NCBI RefSeq assembly: GCF_003337555.1
Contig: NZ_QPJK01000001.1
Location: forward strand, 1,240,001 to 1,304,000
Source: Pseudorhodoferax soli
GTDB taxonomy: Bacteria > Pseudomonadota > Gammaproteobacteria > Burkholderiales > Burkholderiaceae_C
Direction of reading: 5' to 3'
DNA length: 64,000 nt
The position numbers and the translations under genes were made by a program. The notes under the pieces were generated by a model. That model was not told the origin of the DNA. It saw only the letters and a list, made by a program, of their open reading frames with translations, and made no database searches. This document shows, one piece after another, positions 34,864-43,783 of this stretch. Numbering within the stretch: position 1 is the stretch's first letter; the number at the start of each line of letters is the position of its first letter.

Positions 34864-36429
34864 TCAAGCGGCCCTGCTGGCCATGAAGGCCATCAGGCCG
34901 ATGCCCAGGGCGAAACAGACAACCAAGCTGCCCGAAGCCGCCGCAAACTTCCACAGGTTCCTGCGTTCACCGCGTTTGGCTTCGTCGCTGATGACCAGGG
35001 TCACAACCCCAAGGAGCGGCAAGGCGACCGCATTGCGCAGCGCATGTGCGTTATGGAACACGGGACGCAGCTGGCTCAGGCCCAGGGCCGTTGCCACACC
35101 AACTGCCAAGGAGGCGACCAGCGCCCCGACCAGCAACAAGGAACGGTTGGGTGCGACCGGGCGCTGCGACACGCGCGGTGGATCGATCAAGCGGAAATCC
35201 GCCACGCCGGCCACGGAATCCAGATTTCCCGTCATGGAGGCGGACTCGCGCCGTGACACCAGATCTTCGTAGTTCTTCTTGTTGACCGCGTAATCGCGGT
35301 TCAGCTGTGCGTACTCCGCCTCGATCTGTGGCGCCGTCTTCGCCTGTTCCTGCGCCCTCGCGTAGCGTGCACCGAACTCGGCCACCCGCGCACTCAGCGA
35401 CGCGACCCGCACCTCTGCCGTGGCAAGCAAGCGCCCGAGCTCTTGAACCGCCAGGCTGCTGCTCGCTCCGGTGATCGGGCCGGACACCGCGGCCTTGCGC
35501 AGCGCCTCGACTTCCTTGCTTTTCTGCTCTTCGATCTCTTTGATCGAGCGACGCGTGGCCGCGACGTCAGGATGTTGCTCCGTGTAGCGCTGCAACAGGT
35601 TGTCGAGATTGCGCTTCTGCTCGGTCAGCCGGGTATCGATTTCCGGCGTCGGGAAGAGACGTTCGGCATCCCCGCTCTTCGCCGCTTTAGACAGTTGGGC
35701 GCGCTCCGCGTCCAGTTGGCGCTTGGCGGAATCGCGTGCGCGTTCGGCTTCCAGCAATTCAAGCTTGGCGCTGTTGTATTGGGAGCCCAACTCACCGATG
35801 CGGGAGGCGACATCCGGGCCCGCAGTGGACTGCAACTCGATATTGCGCAGCCGGAAGTCCTTCAGGCGCGTTTCGGCCTCTTCCAGCCGCGTCTCATACA
35901 TGCGGATCTGCTCGGAGATGAACTTCTGTGCAGCGGCCGTGTCCTTGCGGGAATCGCCCAGACTGGACTCGACGAAGATCGACACCAGCGACTGGACGAC
36001 CTTCTGCGCGCGCGGCGGCACGGAGTCCCGATAGGTGATGGTGTACAGGTTGTCGCGTCCCGCGCCCTTGATCTCCAAGGTACCCATCAAGGTATCGATC
36101 AGGCGCTCTCGCGCAGCCGGCGATTCGACGTTGAGGTCCAGGTCGGCCATGCGCACCAACTTCTCGACGTTGGGTCGGTTGATCAACGTGCGGCTCAACA
36201 TGACGACCTGCTGGTTCACATTGGGCTGCACAGCCAAACCCGACATGAGCGGTTTCAGAATCGACTGGGTATCGACGAATATCCGCGCCGAGGCCTCATA
36301 TTTATCGGGAATTCGCAGCACGACAGCAGAACCGACAATGGCAACAATCCACGCCGCCAGCAACCCCCACCACCGATGCTTCCACGCGCCCTTGGCGAAC
36401 GTGGAAATCTGGTTGACTAATTCGTCCAT
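34864..36429 (-). CDS. Polysaccharide chain-length determinant, XrtA system (Wzz/PCP-2-like)
   Basis: 521 residues. The first helix lies near residues 18-38 (WWGLLAAWIVAIVGSAVVLR), followed by a Wzz-type periplasmic domain (YEASARIFVDTQSILKPLM) and long alpha-helical, coiled-coil-rich segments from about 170 to 400 (for example TRLEEAETRLKDFRLRNIEL). A second helix near 430-450 (RSLLLVGALVASLAVGVATA) and a third hydrophobic stretch at the C-terminus close it. This matches the exosortase chain-length family TIGR03007. It sets polymer length and activates the separate tyrosine autokinase encoded seven bases downstream. ATG 36429 is three bases after the export lipoprotein stop. Confidence 0.94.
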   Translation of the reverse strand: MDELVNQISTFAKGAWKHRWWGLLAAWIVAIVGSAVVLRIPDKYEASARIFVDTQSILKPLMSGLAVQPNVNQQVVMLSRTLINRPNVEKLVRMADLDLNVESPAARERLIDTLMGTLEIKGAGRDNLYTITYRDSVPPRAQKVVQSLVSIFVESSLGDSRKDTAAAQKFISEQIRMYETRLEEAETRLKDFRLRNIELQSTAGPDVASRIGELGSQYNSAKLELLEAERARDSAKRQLDAERAQLSKAAKSGDAERLFPTPEIDTRLTEQKRNLDNLLQRYTEQHPDVAATRRSIKEIEEQKSKEVEALRKAAVSGPITGASSSLAVQELGRLLATAEVRVASLSARVAEFGARYARAQEQAKTAPQIEAEYAQLNRDYAVNKKNYEDLVSRRESASMTGNLDSVAGVADFRLIDPPRVSQRPVAPNRSLLLVGALVASLAVGVATALGLSQLRPVFHNAHALRNAVALPLLGVVTLVISDEAKRGERRNLWKFAAASGSLVVCFALGIGLMAFMASRAA

Positions 36430-36432
36430 CGA

Positions 36433-37062
36433 TCAAAACCAGCTTTGCGGGATCACCAAAATATCGCCGGGCTTCATCTCGACGTTGTTCGAAATATCTC
36501 CGCGCTTGACCAGATCACGCAAACGCACGGAATACTGCTTTCCACCTTCCGCAGTGCGCAGAATCGAAGCGGCGTTGCCGTCAGCAAAATCCGTCAGCCC
36601 TCCCACGGCGATCATGACGTCCAGGAGCGTCATCTTCTGCTTGTACGGCAGGAACTGAGGCCGGGCCGCCTCGCCAACCACGCGAATCTGCTCGCTGTAA
36701 GGGCCCACAAATGTAGTAACGATCACCGTGACAACCGGATCGCGCACGAATTTCCCCAGCAATTGCTCGATTTCGCGTGCAATCTCGGTGGAGTTCTTGC
36801 CCTGGGCAATCAGCTCATCGACCAACGGCGTGGAAATCTTGCCATCTGGTCGCACCGGAACGGTCATCGACAATTCGGGATTACGCCAGACGATGATATT
36901 GAGCGAATCGCCCGGTCCGATAATGTAGTTATAGTCGCCCGATGCCGCCAGCGCTGGCGCGGCCGGGTATTTGCTCGAAGCACATCCCACGAGAAAGATA
37001 ACCGTGAGGAAAAGTCCAAGCTTGCTGATCAAGCCTCGAATCGCAGCGTGATGAATTTTCAA
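36433..37062 (-). CDS. Exopolysaccharide export lipoprotein, Wza-like, XrtA system
   Basis: 209 residues. The signal peptide ends in the lipobox LVGC (LFLTVIFLVGCASS), so the mature protein starts at the lipidated cysteine near residue 27 and lies in the outer membrane. The Poly_export domain reads YNYIIGPGDSLNIIVWRNPE, then VPVRPDGKISTPLVDELIAQ, and a SLBB-like repeat contains VRVVGEAARPQFLPY-type sequence and LLDVMIAVGGLTDFADGN. It is short for a Wza homologue and fits the XrtA export family TIGR03027. It is the first gene of the tight run that continues leftwards to 17044, preceded by a 212-base gap that probably holds the promoter. Confidence 0.93.
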   Translation of the reverse strand: MKIHHAAIRGLISKLGLFLTVIFLVGCASSKYPAAPALAASGDYNYIIGPGDSLNIIVWRNPELSMTVPVRPDGKISTPLVDELIAQGKNSTEIAREIEQLLGKFVRDPVVTVIVTTFVGPYSEQIRVVGEAARPQFLPYKQKMTLLDVMIAVGGLTDFADGNAASILRTAEGGKQYSVRLRDLVKRGDISNNVEMKPGDILVIPQSWF

Positions 37063-37132
37063 GGCAAATCCCCTACAGTATTCGGCAACAGTTCTTCGAG
37101 CGGGGCACTATAGCGCACTTCCCCCGCACGAT

Positions 37133-37148
37133 TGCGACGTTCCGGCCA
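37133..37148 (-). promoter_or_regulatory. Candidate sigma-54-type promoter in the 212-bp gap before the exopolysaccharide operon
   Basis: The gap 37063-37274 holds no gene that I can see. On the minus strand, 37148 to 37133 reads TGGCCGGAACGTCGCA, which keeps the invariant GG and GC pairs ten bases apart of sigma-54 promoters (TGGCAC-N5-TTGCA pattern), with three mismatches to the extended consensus. Transcription would start about 60 bases before the export lipoprotein gene. A weaker GG-N10-GC match lies at 37223-37236, and a TATAGT at 37107-37112 could be a sigma-70 -10 box without a good -35. EpsH-type loci in other bacteria use a PrsK/PrsR system that depends on sigma-54, which makes the match more likely, but no such regulator is in the window. 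Confidence 0.35.
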
Positions 37149-37274
37149 GCGGCCCAAGGGCTGTGACCAGCGGCGAAGCCTTCGATTCTCTACGCGCTGC
37201 GCGTGTGATTCGCGCGACAAATGCACATAAGTGCCCGGTATGTTGCGCGGTTGCACGGTGCGCCGCGCACCGGT

Positions 37275-38282
37275 TCACACGCGGTAGTAGCTTCGGTACC
37301 AGGCAACGAAGCGAGCGATGCCCTGCTCCAGCGGCGTCGCTGGCACCGTCCCCACCCAGTCGCCCAGGGCCTGCACATCGGCATAGGTGGCTAGAACATC
37401 GCCATCTTGCAATGGCAGCAGGCGCTTCTCCGCCGTCCGCCCCAGCGCCTGCTCGATGGAGCTGATGAAATCCAGCAAGGGCACGGGATTGCGGTTGCCA
37501 ATGTTGAACACGCGGTAGGGCGCTGCGCTGGTGGCTGGATTCGGGTGGGCGGCATCGAACGCGGCGTCCGGGCTAGCAGGCCGGTCGAGTACCCGGACCA
37601 CGCCGTCCGCCACGTCGTCCACATAGGTGAAGTCGCGCTGCATTTGCCCGAAGTTGTAAACCTCGATGGGCCGCTGCTCCAGGATGGCCTTGGTGAACAG
37701 GAAGAGCGCCATGTCGGGGCGCCCCCACGGCCCGTACACGGTGAAGAAGCGCAAACCCGTCGTCGGCAGCCCATAGAGATGGCTGTAGGTGTGGGCCATC
37801 AACTCGTTGGCTTTCTTGGTGGCGGCATACAGGCTGACCGGATGGTCCACCGTATCGGCTTCGGCGAACGGCATCTTCGTGTTGCCGCCATAGACGCTGG
37901 AGCTGGATGCATAGACCAGATGGCGCACCTTATGGTGGCGGCAGCCCTCCAGCACGTTCACGAAGCCGACCAGGTTGCTGTCTACATACGCATGCGGATT
38001 GCGCAGCGAATAGCGCACGCCGGCCTGCGCCGCGAGATGGACCACGCCATCGAACGCATGCTGCGCAAACAACAACGCCATGCCGTCGCGGTCGGCCACA
38101 TCCAAACGCACGAAGCTGAAACCGGGTTGCCCCTCCAGCAACCCGAGGCGGCCTTCCTTGAGCGACACGTCGTAGTAGTCGTTCAGGTTGTCCAGGCCCA
38201 CGACCTCGTCACCGCGCGCCAGCAGACGCTGTGCCACATGCATGCCAATGAAGCCTGCCGCTCCCGTCACCAGAACCTTCAC
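37275..38282 (-). CDS. NAD-dependent UDP-sugar 4-epimerase (UDP-glucuronate 4-epimerase-like)
   Basis: 335 residues. The start is GTG 38282, overlapping the acyltransferase stop by four bases (GTGA); the frame is open to 38336 but only inside that gene. It begins [20 protein letters not shown], the Rossmann motif, with [16 protein letters not shown] and [20 protein letters not shown], the [11 protein letters not shown] serine site and the SYK-type triad with Y and K in YAATKKANE. The DNLNDYYD and [10 protein letters not shown] features are those of UDP-glucuronate 4-epimerases (CapI/LpsL type), giving UDP-galacturonate. A UDP-GlcNAc or UDP-Glc 4-epimerase activity cannot be excluded. It is separated from the export lipoprotein gene by the 212-base gap. 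Confidence 0.88.
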   Translation of the reverse strand: MKVLVTGAAGFIGMHVAQRLLARGDEVVGLDNLNDYYDVSLKEGRLGLLEGQPGFSFVRLDVADRDGMALLFAQHAFDGVVHLAAQAGVRYSLRNPHAYVDSNLVGFVNVLEGCRHHKVRHLVYASSSSVYGGNTKMPFAEADTVDHPVSLYAATKKANELMAHTYSHLYGLPTTGLRFFTVYGPWGRPDMALFLFTKAILEQRPIEVYNFGQMQRDFTYVDDVADGVVRVLDRPASPDAAFDAAHPNPATSAAPYRVFNIGNRNPVPLLDFISSIEQALGRTAEKRLLPLQDGDVLATYADVQALGDWVGTVPATPLEQGIARFVAWYRSYYRV

Positions 38283-39025
38283 GCCTTGCTTCCTTGCGCA
38301 TAGGCACTGTCCAGTTGTGCCTCGATCGCCTTCCACAGCGGCCGGATCATCAGGCGCAGCCCCGCTTCCACGGTCGCCGCACGGATCAAGGAAGGCACAC
38401 GCGTCCCACGGTGCTCCACCGGCGACCCGATCGGCACGATTTCCACGCCCAGCTTGGCGAAGTGCTCCGCCAGTCGCGGCTCCGTCAATGTGAAGAGATA
38501 TTCAATGTTGTGGCGGCGGGCGATGAGCACCGACGCCATGTACAGACCGACCGGGATGTATGGGAAGCGGGGCTGCTGCGCATCGCCGAAGTCGCTCACG
38601 TCCAGCGCCACCTCTTTGTGGTCTTCGCCACGACGGCGCCGAAAATCCGACAGCACGGCCAGCCGGGACACCTCGGCGATCCGGTCGCGTGGCAGGCGCG
38701 ACGGATCGATCTGGTCCCGGAACAGGGAATCGCGGCACGATTTCTCGAAAGGCAGCAGGGAGTCCGGCGCCGCCGGGTCGGTCAGGATCACGCGTGCGGA
38801 ACCCACCAGCCGCGGCGCGGTCTCTGCCGTTCGCATCAGGCAATGCAAGGAACGCACGTCGTAGGCGTCCGTCTCGCGCTGGTCCGGCCGCACCGGCTCG
38901 AAACCCAGTTCGCGCGCATAGACGTCATGGCGAATGAAAAAGACGTCGTTCTGCTCTTTTTCCGTCAGCGCCGGTGCGACGGAAAAGAAGCGGTTGAAGT
39001 TTTCGGCAAGGTTGAGTCTGGACAT
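38279..39025 (-). CDS. PEP-CTERM/exosortase-associated acyltransferase, autoinducer-synthase-like
   Basis: 248 residues from ATG 39025, with GGAG nine bases upstream; the frame extends to 39166 through the divergent promoter region and is not used. The sequence [20 protein letters not shown] and [12 protein letters not shown] opens it, then [30 protein letters not shown] and [20 protein letters not shown]. The R-x-DVY-arrangement and the EVSRLAV motif recall acyl-homoserine-lactone synthases (LuxI/GNAT fold), as in the exosortase-associated family TIGR03694. It may transfer an acyl group from an acyl-ACP or acyl-CoA, possibly to a small molecule or glycan. It is the first gene of the leftward set, divergent from pilB across 194 bases in which I see no further gene. 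Confidence 0.88.
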   Translation of the reverse strand: MSRLNLAENFNRFFSVAPALTEKEQNDVFFIRHDVYARELGFEPVRPDQRETDAYDVRSLHCLMRTAETAPRLVGSARVILTDPAAPDSLLPFEKSCRDSLFRDQIDPSRLPRDRIAEVSRLAVLSDFRRRRGEDHKEVALDVSDFGDAQQPRFPYIPVGLYMASVLIARRHNIEYLFTLTEPRLAEHFAKLGVEIVPIGSPVEHRGTRVPSLIRAATVEAGLRLMIRPLWKAIEAQLDSAYAQGSKA

Positions 39026-39219
39026 CGGAGGCTCCGGGTGCTGGCGTCGGCAGATGCCGAGCATAGCGACCACCCGGTACACAAGCGCCGTGACCACCGC
39101 CAAAACTGTGGACTCGCTCGCAAAAATGGTGAGGTTCGCTGACAACAGTGCTCGTTTACAGCACAAATCCTAACGGCGAAGATGCGTCTGAACCCCGGGC
39201 TTTGCTACATTTTGAGGAT

Positions 39220-40953
39220 ATGGCTGCAGTCGACACGGCAAAGAACCCTCCCGGTGTGGCCCTGCCCGGACTTGGCAGGGCCTTGATCGCCGCAGGGAAA
39301 TTGGGCCAGAAGGCGGCCGAAGACCTGTATCGCAAGTCGCAAAGCGGCCGCACCAGCTTCATCGCCGAGTTGACCGGCTCAGGTGCCGTGTCGCCGTTCG
39401 ACCTGGCCCACACCATGTCGTCGGCCTTCGGTGCTCCCGTGCTCGACCTGGATGCGCTGGATCCGCAGCGCCTGCCCAAGGATCTGCTGGACGCGAAGAT
39501 CTGCCACGCATACCGCGTGGTGCCGCTGTCCAAGCGCGGCAACCGCCTGGCCGTGGCGACGGCCGACCCCTCCGACCAGGAAGCGGCCGAGAAGATCAAG
39601 TTCGCCACCCAACTGGTGGTGGACTGGGTCATCGCCGAGTACGACAAGCTCTCGCGCATGCTGGAGTCCGGCGTCGGCCGCGTCGACACGACGATGCAGA
39701 ACCTGGTCGGCGGGGACTTCGAGTTCGACGAAGCGAGCGTGGCCGCGGCAACCGAGACCACCGACACAGCGGCGCAGTCCGAGGTGGAGGACGCCCCGGT
39801 CGTCAAGTTCCTGCACAAGATGCTGCTCGATGCCTTTGGCATGCGCGCGTCCGACCTGCACTTCGAGCCGTACGAACACAATTACCGCGTGCGTTTTCGC
39901 ATCGACGGCGAGTTGCGGGAGATCGCCGCGCCGCCGGTGGCCATCAAGGACAAGCTGGCCTCGCGCATCAAGGTCATCTCGCGGCTGGACATCTCGGAGA
40001 AGCGCGTGCCGCAGGACGGCCGCATGAAGCTCAAGATCGGCCCGGACCGTGTGATCGACTTCCGCGTCAGCACGCTGCCCACGCTGTTCGGCGAGAAGAT
40101 CGTGATCCGGATCCTGGACCCGAGTAGCGCCAAGCTGGGCATCGATGCCCTGGGCTACGACCCCGTGGAGAAGGCGCGGCTGATGCACGCCATCGGTCGT
40201 CCCTACGGGATGATCCTGGTCACCGGTCCGACCGGTTCGGGCAAGACCGTCTCGCTGTACACCTGCCTGAACCTGCTCAACAAGCCTGGCGTCAACATCG
40301 CCACGGCCGAAGACCCCTCGGAAATCAACCTGCCGGGCGTCAACCAGGTCAACGTCAATGAAAAGGCGGGCCTGACCTTCGCCGCTGCGCTGAAATCTTT
40401 CCTGCGGCAGGACCCGGACATCATCATGGTCGGTGAAATCCGCGATCTGGAAACCGCCGACATCGCCATCAAGGCTGCGCAAACCGGTCACCTGGTCCTG
40501 TCCACGTTGCACACCAACGACGCGCCCACCACGCTCACGCGGATGCGCAACATGGGCATTGCGCCGTTCAACATCGCCTCCAGCGTGATTTTGATCACGG
40601 CGCAGCGGCTGGCGCGCCGGCTGTGCAACAACTGCAAGCAGCCCCTCGACATCCCGCGCGAGACGCTGCTGCAGTCGGGCTACGCCGAAAGCGACCTGGA
40701 CGGCAGCTGGACGCCCTACCACCCGGTGGGCTGCAACCAGTGCAACAACGGCTACAAAGGCCGCGTCGGCATCTACCAGGTCATGCCCATCAGCGAGGAA
40801 ATCCAGCAGATCATCCTGGCCGACGGCAGCGCGCTGGACATCGACCGGCAAGCCAAGCGCGAGGGCGTGCGCTCCTTGCGGCAATCGGGGCTGCAGAAAG
40901 TCCGGCAGGGCATCACCTCGCTCGAGGAAGTGCTCGCCGTGAGCAACGAATAA
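39220..40953 (+). CDS. pilB: Type IV pilus assembly ATPase PilB
   Basis: 577 residues from ATG 39220, with GAGG close upstream; the frame is open from 39148 but ATG 39220 gives the usual MAAVDTA-type N-terminus. An N-terminal MshEN domain (about 20-170) is followed by the secretion ATPase core: Walker A GPTGSGKTVSLYTCL, Asp box EDPSEINLPGVNQ, Walker B IIMVGEIRDLETA, and the His box LHTNDAPTTL. A C-terminal zinc-binding pair (CNNCKQP and CNQCNNGYKGR) is intact. PilB powers pilin polymerisation at the inner membrane. It heads the rightward operon pilB-pilC-pilD-coaE-zapD-yacG, a layout conserved in many proteobacteria. Confidence 0.97.
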   Translation: MAAVDTAKNPPGVALPGLGRALIAAGKLGQKAAEDLYRKSQSGRTSFIAELTGSGAVSPFDLAHTMSSAFGAPVLDLDALDPQRLPKDLLDAKICHAYRVVPLSKRGNRLAVATADPSDQEAAEKIKFATQLVVDWVIAEYDKLSRMLESGVGRVDTTMQNLVGGDFEFDEASVAAATETTDTAAQSEVEDAPVVKFLHKMLLDAFGMRASDLHFEPYEHNYRVRFRIDGELREIAAPPVAIKDKLASRIKVISRLDISEKRVPQDGRMKLKIGPDRVIDFRVSTLPTLFGEKIVIRILDPSSAKLGIDALGYDPVEKARLMHAIGRPYGMILVTGPTGSGKTVSLYTCLNLLNKPGVNIATAEDPSEINLPGVNQVNVNEKAGLTFAAALKSFLRQDPDIIMVGEIRDLETADIAIKAAQTGHLVLSTLHTNDAPTTLTRMRNMGIAPFNIASSVILITAQRLARRLCNNCKQPLDIPRETLLQSGYAESDLDGSWTPYHPVGCNQCNNGYKGRVGIYQVMPISEEIQQIILADGSALDIDRQAKREGVRSLRQSGLQKVRQGITSLEEVLAVSNE

Positions 40954-40977
40954 GCACGCCCACCGCCGAGAGGATCT

Positions 40978-42195
40978 ATGGCCACCGCAGTTTCCAGGGA
41001 CGTCAAGGAGTTCGTCTTCGAGTGGGAAGGCAAGGACCGCAATGGCAAGCAGGTGCGCGGCGAGACCCGCGCGGCCGGCGAGAACCAGGTCCAGGCCTCG
41101 CTGCGCCGCCAGGGCGTCTTTCCCACCAAGATCAAGAAGCGCCGCATGCGCGGCGGCAAGTCCATCAAGCCAAAGGACATCGCGATCTTCACGCGCCAGC
41201 TGGCCACCATGATGAAGGCCGGCGTGCCTCTGTTGCAGGCCTTCGACATCGTCGGCCGCGGCAACGCCAACGCCAGCGTGACCAGGCTGCTCAACGACGT
41301 GCGCCTGGACGTGGAGACCGGCAGCTCGCTGAGCGCGGCCTTCCGCAAGTTCCCGTTGTACTTCGACAGCCTGTACTGCAACCTCGTCGAAGCCGGCGAA
41401 GCCGCCGGCATCCTGGAGGCGCTGCTGGACCGGCTTGCCACCTACATGGAGAAGACCGAGGCGATCAAGTCCAAGATCAAGTCGGCGCTGATGTACCCGA
41501 TCTCGGTGGTCGTGGTGGCCTTCATCGTGGTCTCCGTCATCATGATCTTCGTGATCCCGGCGTTCAAGGAAGTGTTTTCCTCCTTCGGTGCCGACCTGCC
41601 GGCGCCCACGCTGCTCGTGATCGCGATCAGCGAGTTCTTCGTCTCGTACTGGTGGCTGATCTTCGGCGGGATCGGCGGCGGCCTGTATTTCTTCATGCAG
41701 GCCTGGAGGCGCAACGAGCGCGTGCAGCAGGTGATGGACCGCCTGCTGCTCAAGGCCCCCGTGTTCGGCGTGCTGATCGAGAAGTCCTGCATCGCGCGCT
41801 GGACGCGCACGCTGGCCACCATGTTCGCGGCCGGCGTGCCGCTGGTGGAAGCGCTGGATTCCGTCGGCGGCGCATCCGGCAACTCGGTCTATGCCTTGGC
41901 CACCGAGAAGATCCAACAGGAAGTCTCCGTCGGCACCAGCCTGACCGCGGCCATGACCAACGCCAAGGTCTTCCCCAGCATGGTGCTGCAGATGTGCGCC
42001 ATCGGTGAGGAATCGGGTTCCATCGACCACATGCTCGGCAAGGCCGCCGACTTCTACGAGGAAGAGGTGGACGACATGGTGGCCGGCCTGTCCAGCCTCA
42101 TGGAGCCCATCATCATCGTGTTCCTGGGCGGCTTGATCGGCGGCATCGTGATCGCGATGTACCTGCCGATCTTCAAGCTCGGCCAAGTCGTCTGA
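40978..42195 (+). CDS. pilC: Type IV pilus inner-membrane platform protein PilC
   Basis: 405 residues, starting 24 bases after pilB with AGAGGAT before the ATG. Two copies of the T2SSF domain: the first after IAIFTRQLATMMKAGVPLLQ and the second after ARWTRTLATMFAAGVPLVEA, each with the conserved TRQLAT/TRTLAT motif, glycine-rich helix GEAAGILE or GEESGSID, and hydrophobic segments at about 175-200, 215-240 and 380-400. PilC couples the ATPases to pilin in the inner membrane. The stop codon overlaps the pilD start by one base (TGATG). Standard length and structure. Confidence 0.97.
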   Translation: MATAVSRDVKEFVFEWEGKDRNGKQVRGETRAAGENQVQASLRRQGVFPTKIKKRRMRGGKSIKPKDIAIFTRQLATMMKAGVPLLQAFDIVGRGNANASVTRLLNDVRLDVETGSSLSAAFRKFPLYFDSLYCNLVEAGEAAGILEALLDRLATYMEKTEAIKSKIKSALMYPISVVVVAFIVVSVIMIFVIPAFKEVFSSFGADLPAPTLLVIAISEFFVSYWWLIFGGIGGGLYFFMQAWRRNERVQQVMDRLLLKAPVFGVLIEKSCIARWTRTLATMFAAGVPLVEALDSVGGASGNSVYALATEKIQQEVSVGTSLTAAMTNAKVFPSMVLQMCAIGEESGSIDHMLGKAADFYEEEVDDMVAGLSSLMEPIIIVFLGGLIGGIVIAMYLPIFKLGQVV

Positions 42196-43157
42196 TGCCC
42201 AGTACCGCCTGGCTGGACGCCGCACTCGGCGGCGTCCTGGGATTGCTCATCGGGAGTTTCCTGAACGTGGTGGTCTACCGCATTCCGGCCATGATGTACC
42301 GGGGTTGGCTGCGCGAGTCTTCCGACAACCTGATGGCCGCCGACCCGCAGATGGGCGTGGCCACCTCGCTGTGGGACCTGGTCTTCGGCGGCAGGGCAAC
42401 GCCACCCCCTCATCTGTACGCCAGCGCAGAGGCAACCGGCAAGGCACTCGACGCATTGGCGCCGCTGGACCTCATGCGCCCGCGCTCGCGCTGCCGCGCC
42501 TGCGGCCACTCTGTCCGCTGGTACGGGAACCTTCCCGTGCTGAGCTGGCTGGCTCTGCGCGGCGCCTGCTCGGCGTGCGGCGTGCGCATCGGCTGGCGCT
42601 ACCCGCTGGTCGAACTGGCGACCGGCGCCCTCTTCGCGCTGTGCGCCTGGCGCTGGGGCCTGGGCCCGGTGGCGGCGGCCTGGGCCCTGTTCGCCGCCCT
42701 GCTGCTGTGCCAGTTCCTGATCGACCTGGACACGCAGCTGCTGCCCGACCAGTTGAACTACCTGTTGCTGTGGGCGGGCCTGCTGGCCAGTGCGCTGGGC
42801 TGGACCGTGCCGCTGGCGGCCTCTGTCTGGGGAGCCGCATCCGGCTACCTCGTGTTGTGGGGCTTCTTCCACGCCTACCGCTTGCTCACCGGCAAGGAAG
42901 GCATGGGCTACGGGGATTTCAAGCTGCTCGCGGCCCTGGGCGCCTGGCTCGGCGCCGACCATCTGCTGGCCATCCTGCTGCTGTCGTCCATCGTCGGCGC
43001 GCTGCTCGGCGGCGTCCTGCTGCTACGTGGCCGGCTCGCGCACAAAGACGTGCCCATCGCGTTCGGCCCCTTCCTGGCCGGCGCCGGCCTGCTGTGCCTG
43101 GTGCTGGGGCCGGACCGGGTCCGGCACCTCGCGCCGTTCGCCTTTCCCTGGGGCTGA
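42195..43157 (+). CDS. pilD: Prepilin peptidase/N-methyltransferase PilD
   Basis: 320 residues, starting in the pilC stop (TGATG). Polytopic with about eight helices. The cytoplasmic loop contains two zinc-binding CxxC pairs (CRACG and CSACG). The peptidase aspartates are in LIDLDTQLLPDQ and in the GMGYGDFKLLAALGAWLG motif of the aspartate protease family. It removes the leader of type IV prepilins and N-methylates the new terminus. An insertion after VVVYRIPAMMYRGW (about residues 45-85, PQMGVATSLWDL) lengthens the first loop compared with short PilD proteins. It ends one base before the coaE start codon. Confidence 0.96.
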   Translation: MPSTAWLDAALGGVLGLLIGSFLNVVVYRIPAMMYRGWLRESSDNLMAADPQMGVATSLWDLVFGGRATPPPHLYASAEATGKALDALAPLDLMRPRSRCRACGHSVRWYGNLPVLSWLALRGACSACGVRIGWRYPLVELATGALFALCAWRWGLGPVAAAWALFAALLLCQFLIDLDTQLLPDQLNYLLLWAGLLASALGWTVPLAASVWGAASGYLVLWGFFHAYRLLTGKEGMGYGDFKLLAALGAWLGADHLLAILLLSSIVGALLGGVLLLRGRLAHKDVPIAFGPFLAGAGLLCLVLGPDRVRHLAPFAFPWG

Positions 43158-43158
43158 C

Positions 43159-43758
43159 ATGAAGACCCTCGGATTGACAGGCGGGATCGGCAGCGGCAAG
43201 AGCACGGTCTCGGGCATGCTGGTCGAACTTGGCGCGGCCTTGATCGATGCCGACGCCAACGCACGCAGCGTCACGGCGCCGGGCGGTGCCGCCATCGCCC
43301 CCCTCCGCGCGCAGTTCGGCGACGCACTGATCGCGGCCGACGGCGCGCTCGACCGTGCCCGCATGCGCGAGCTCGCGTTCCGCCACCCTGCTGCCAAGCG
43401 CCGACTCGAAGCCATCGTCCACCCGCTCGTGGGCGAATTGGGCCGCCAGCAACTGGAGGCGGCGCGCGCCGCTGGCCATGGCTGCGTCGTCTACGACATC
43501 CCACTGCTGGTCGAATCGGGCCGCTGGCGCGCGCTGCTCGATGCCGTGCTCGTGGTCGATTGCCGGCCCGAGACGCAGGTCGCGCGCGTGATGGCCCGCA
43601 GCGGCCTCACCGAGGAGGCCGTGCGCGCCATCATGGCGGCGCAGGCTTCGCGCGCGCAGCGGCTTGCCGCGGCCGACACAGTGATTTACAACGACGGCAT
43701 TTCCTTGGACGCGCTACGGAATGCCGTCCATCGGTTCGCCCATGCCTTCGGGCTATGA
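43159..43758 (+). CDS. coaE: Dephospho-CoA kinase
   Basis: 199 residues from ATG 43159; the frame is open upstream through pilD but this ATG begins the conserved KTLGLTGGIGSGKSTV P-loop. Further motifs: LIDADANARSVTAPGG, HPLVGELGRQQL and YDIPLLVESGRW, and VVDCRPETQVARVMAR. It adds the 3'-phosphate to dephospho-CoA, the last step of CoA synthesis. It is one base after pilD and 25 bases before the zapD start, part of the same conserved operon. Confidence 0.97.
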   Translation: MKTLGLTGGIGSGKSTVSGMLVELGAALIDADANARSVTAPGGAAIAPLRAQFGDALIAADGALDRARMRELAFRHPAAKRRLEAIVHPLVGELGRQQLEAARAAGHGCVVYDIPLLVESGRWRALLDAVLVVDCRPETQVARVMARSGLTEEAVRAIMAAQASRAQRLAAADTVIYNDGISLDALRNAVHRFAHAFGL

Positions 43759-43783
43759 TCGGCCGCGAACGGAAGTCCAGAGC

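Noticed and set aside
39379-42225. Long minus-strand open frame opposite pilB and pilC (about 950 codons)
   Set aside because: Antisense to clear pilus genes with intact motifs; composition and lack of domains mark it as a shadow.
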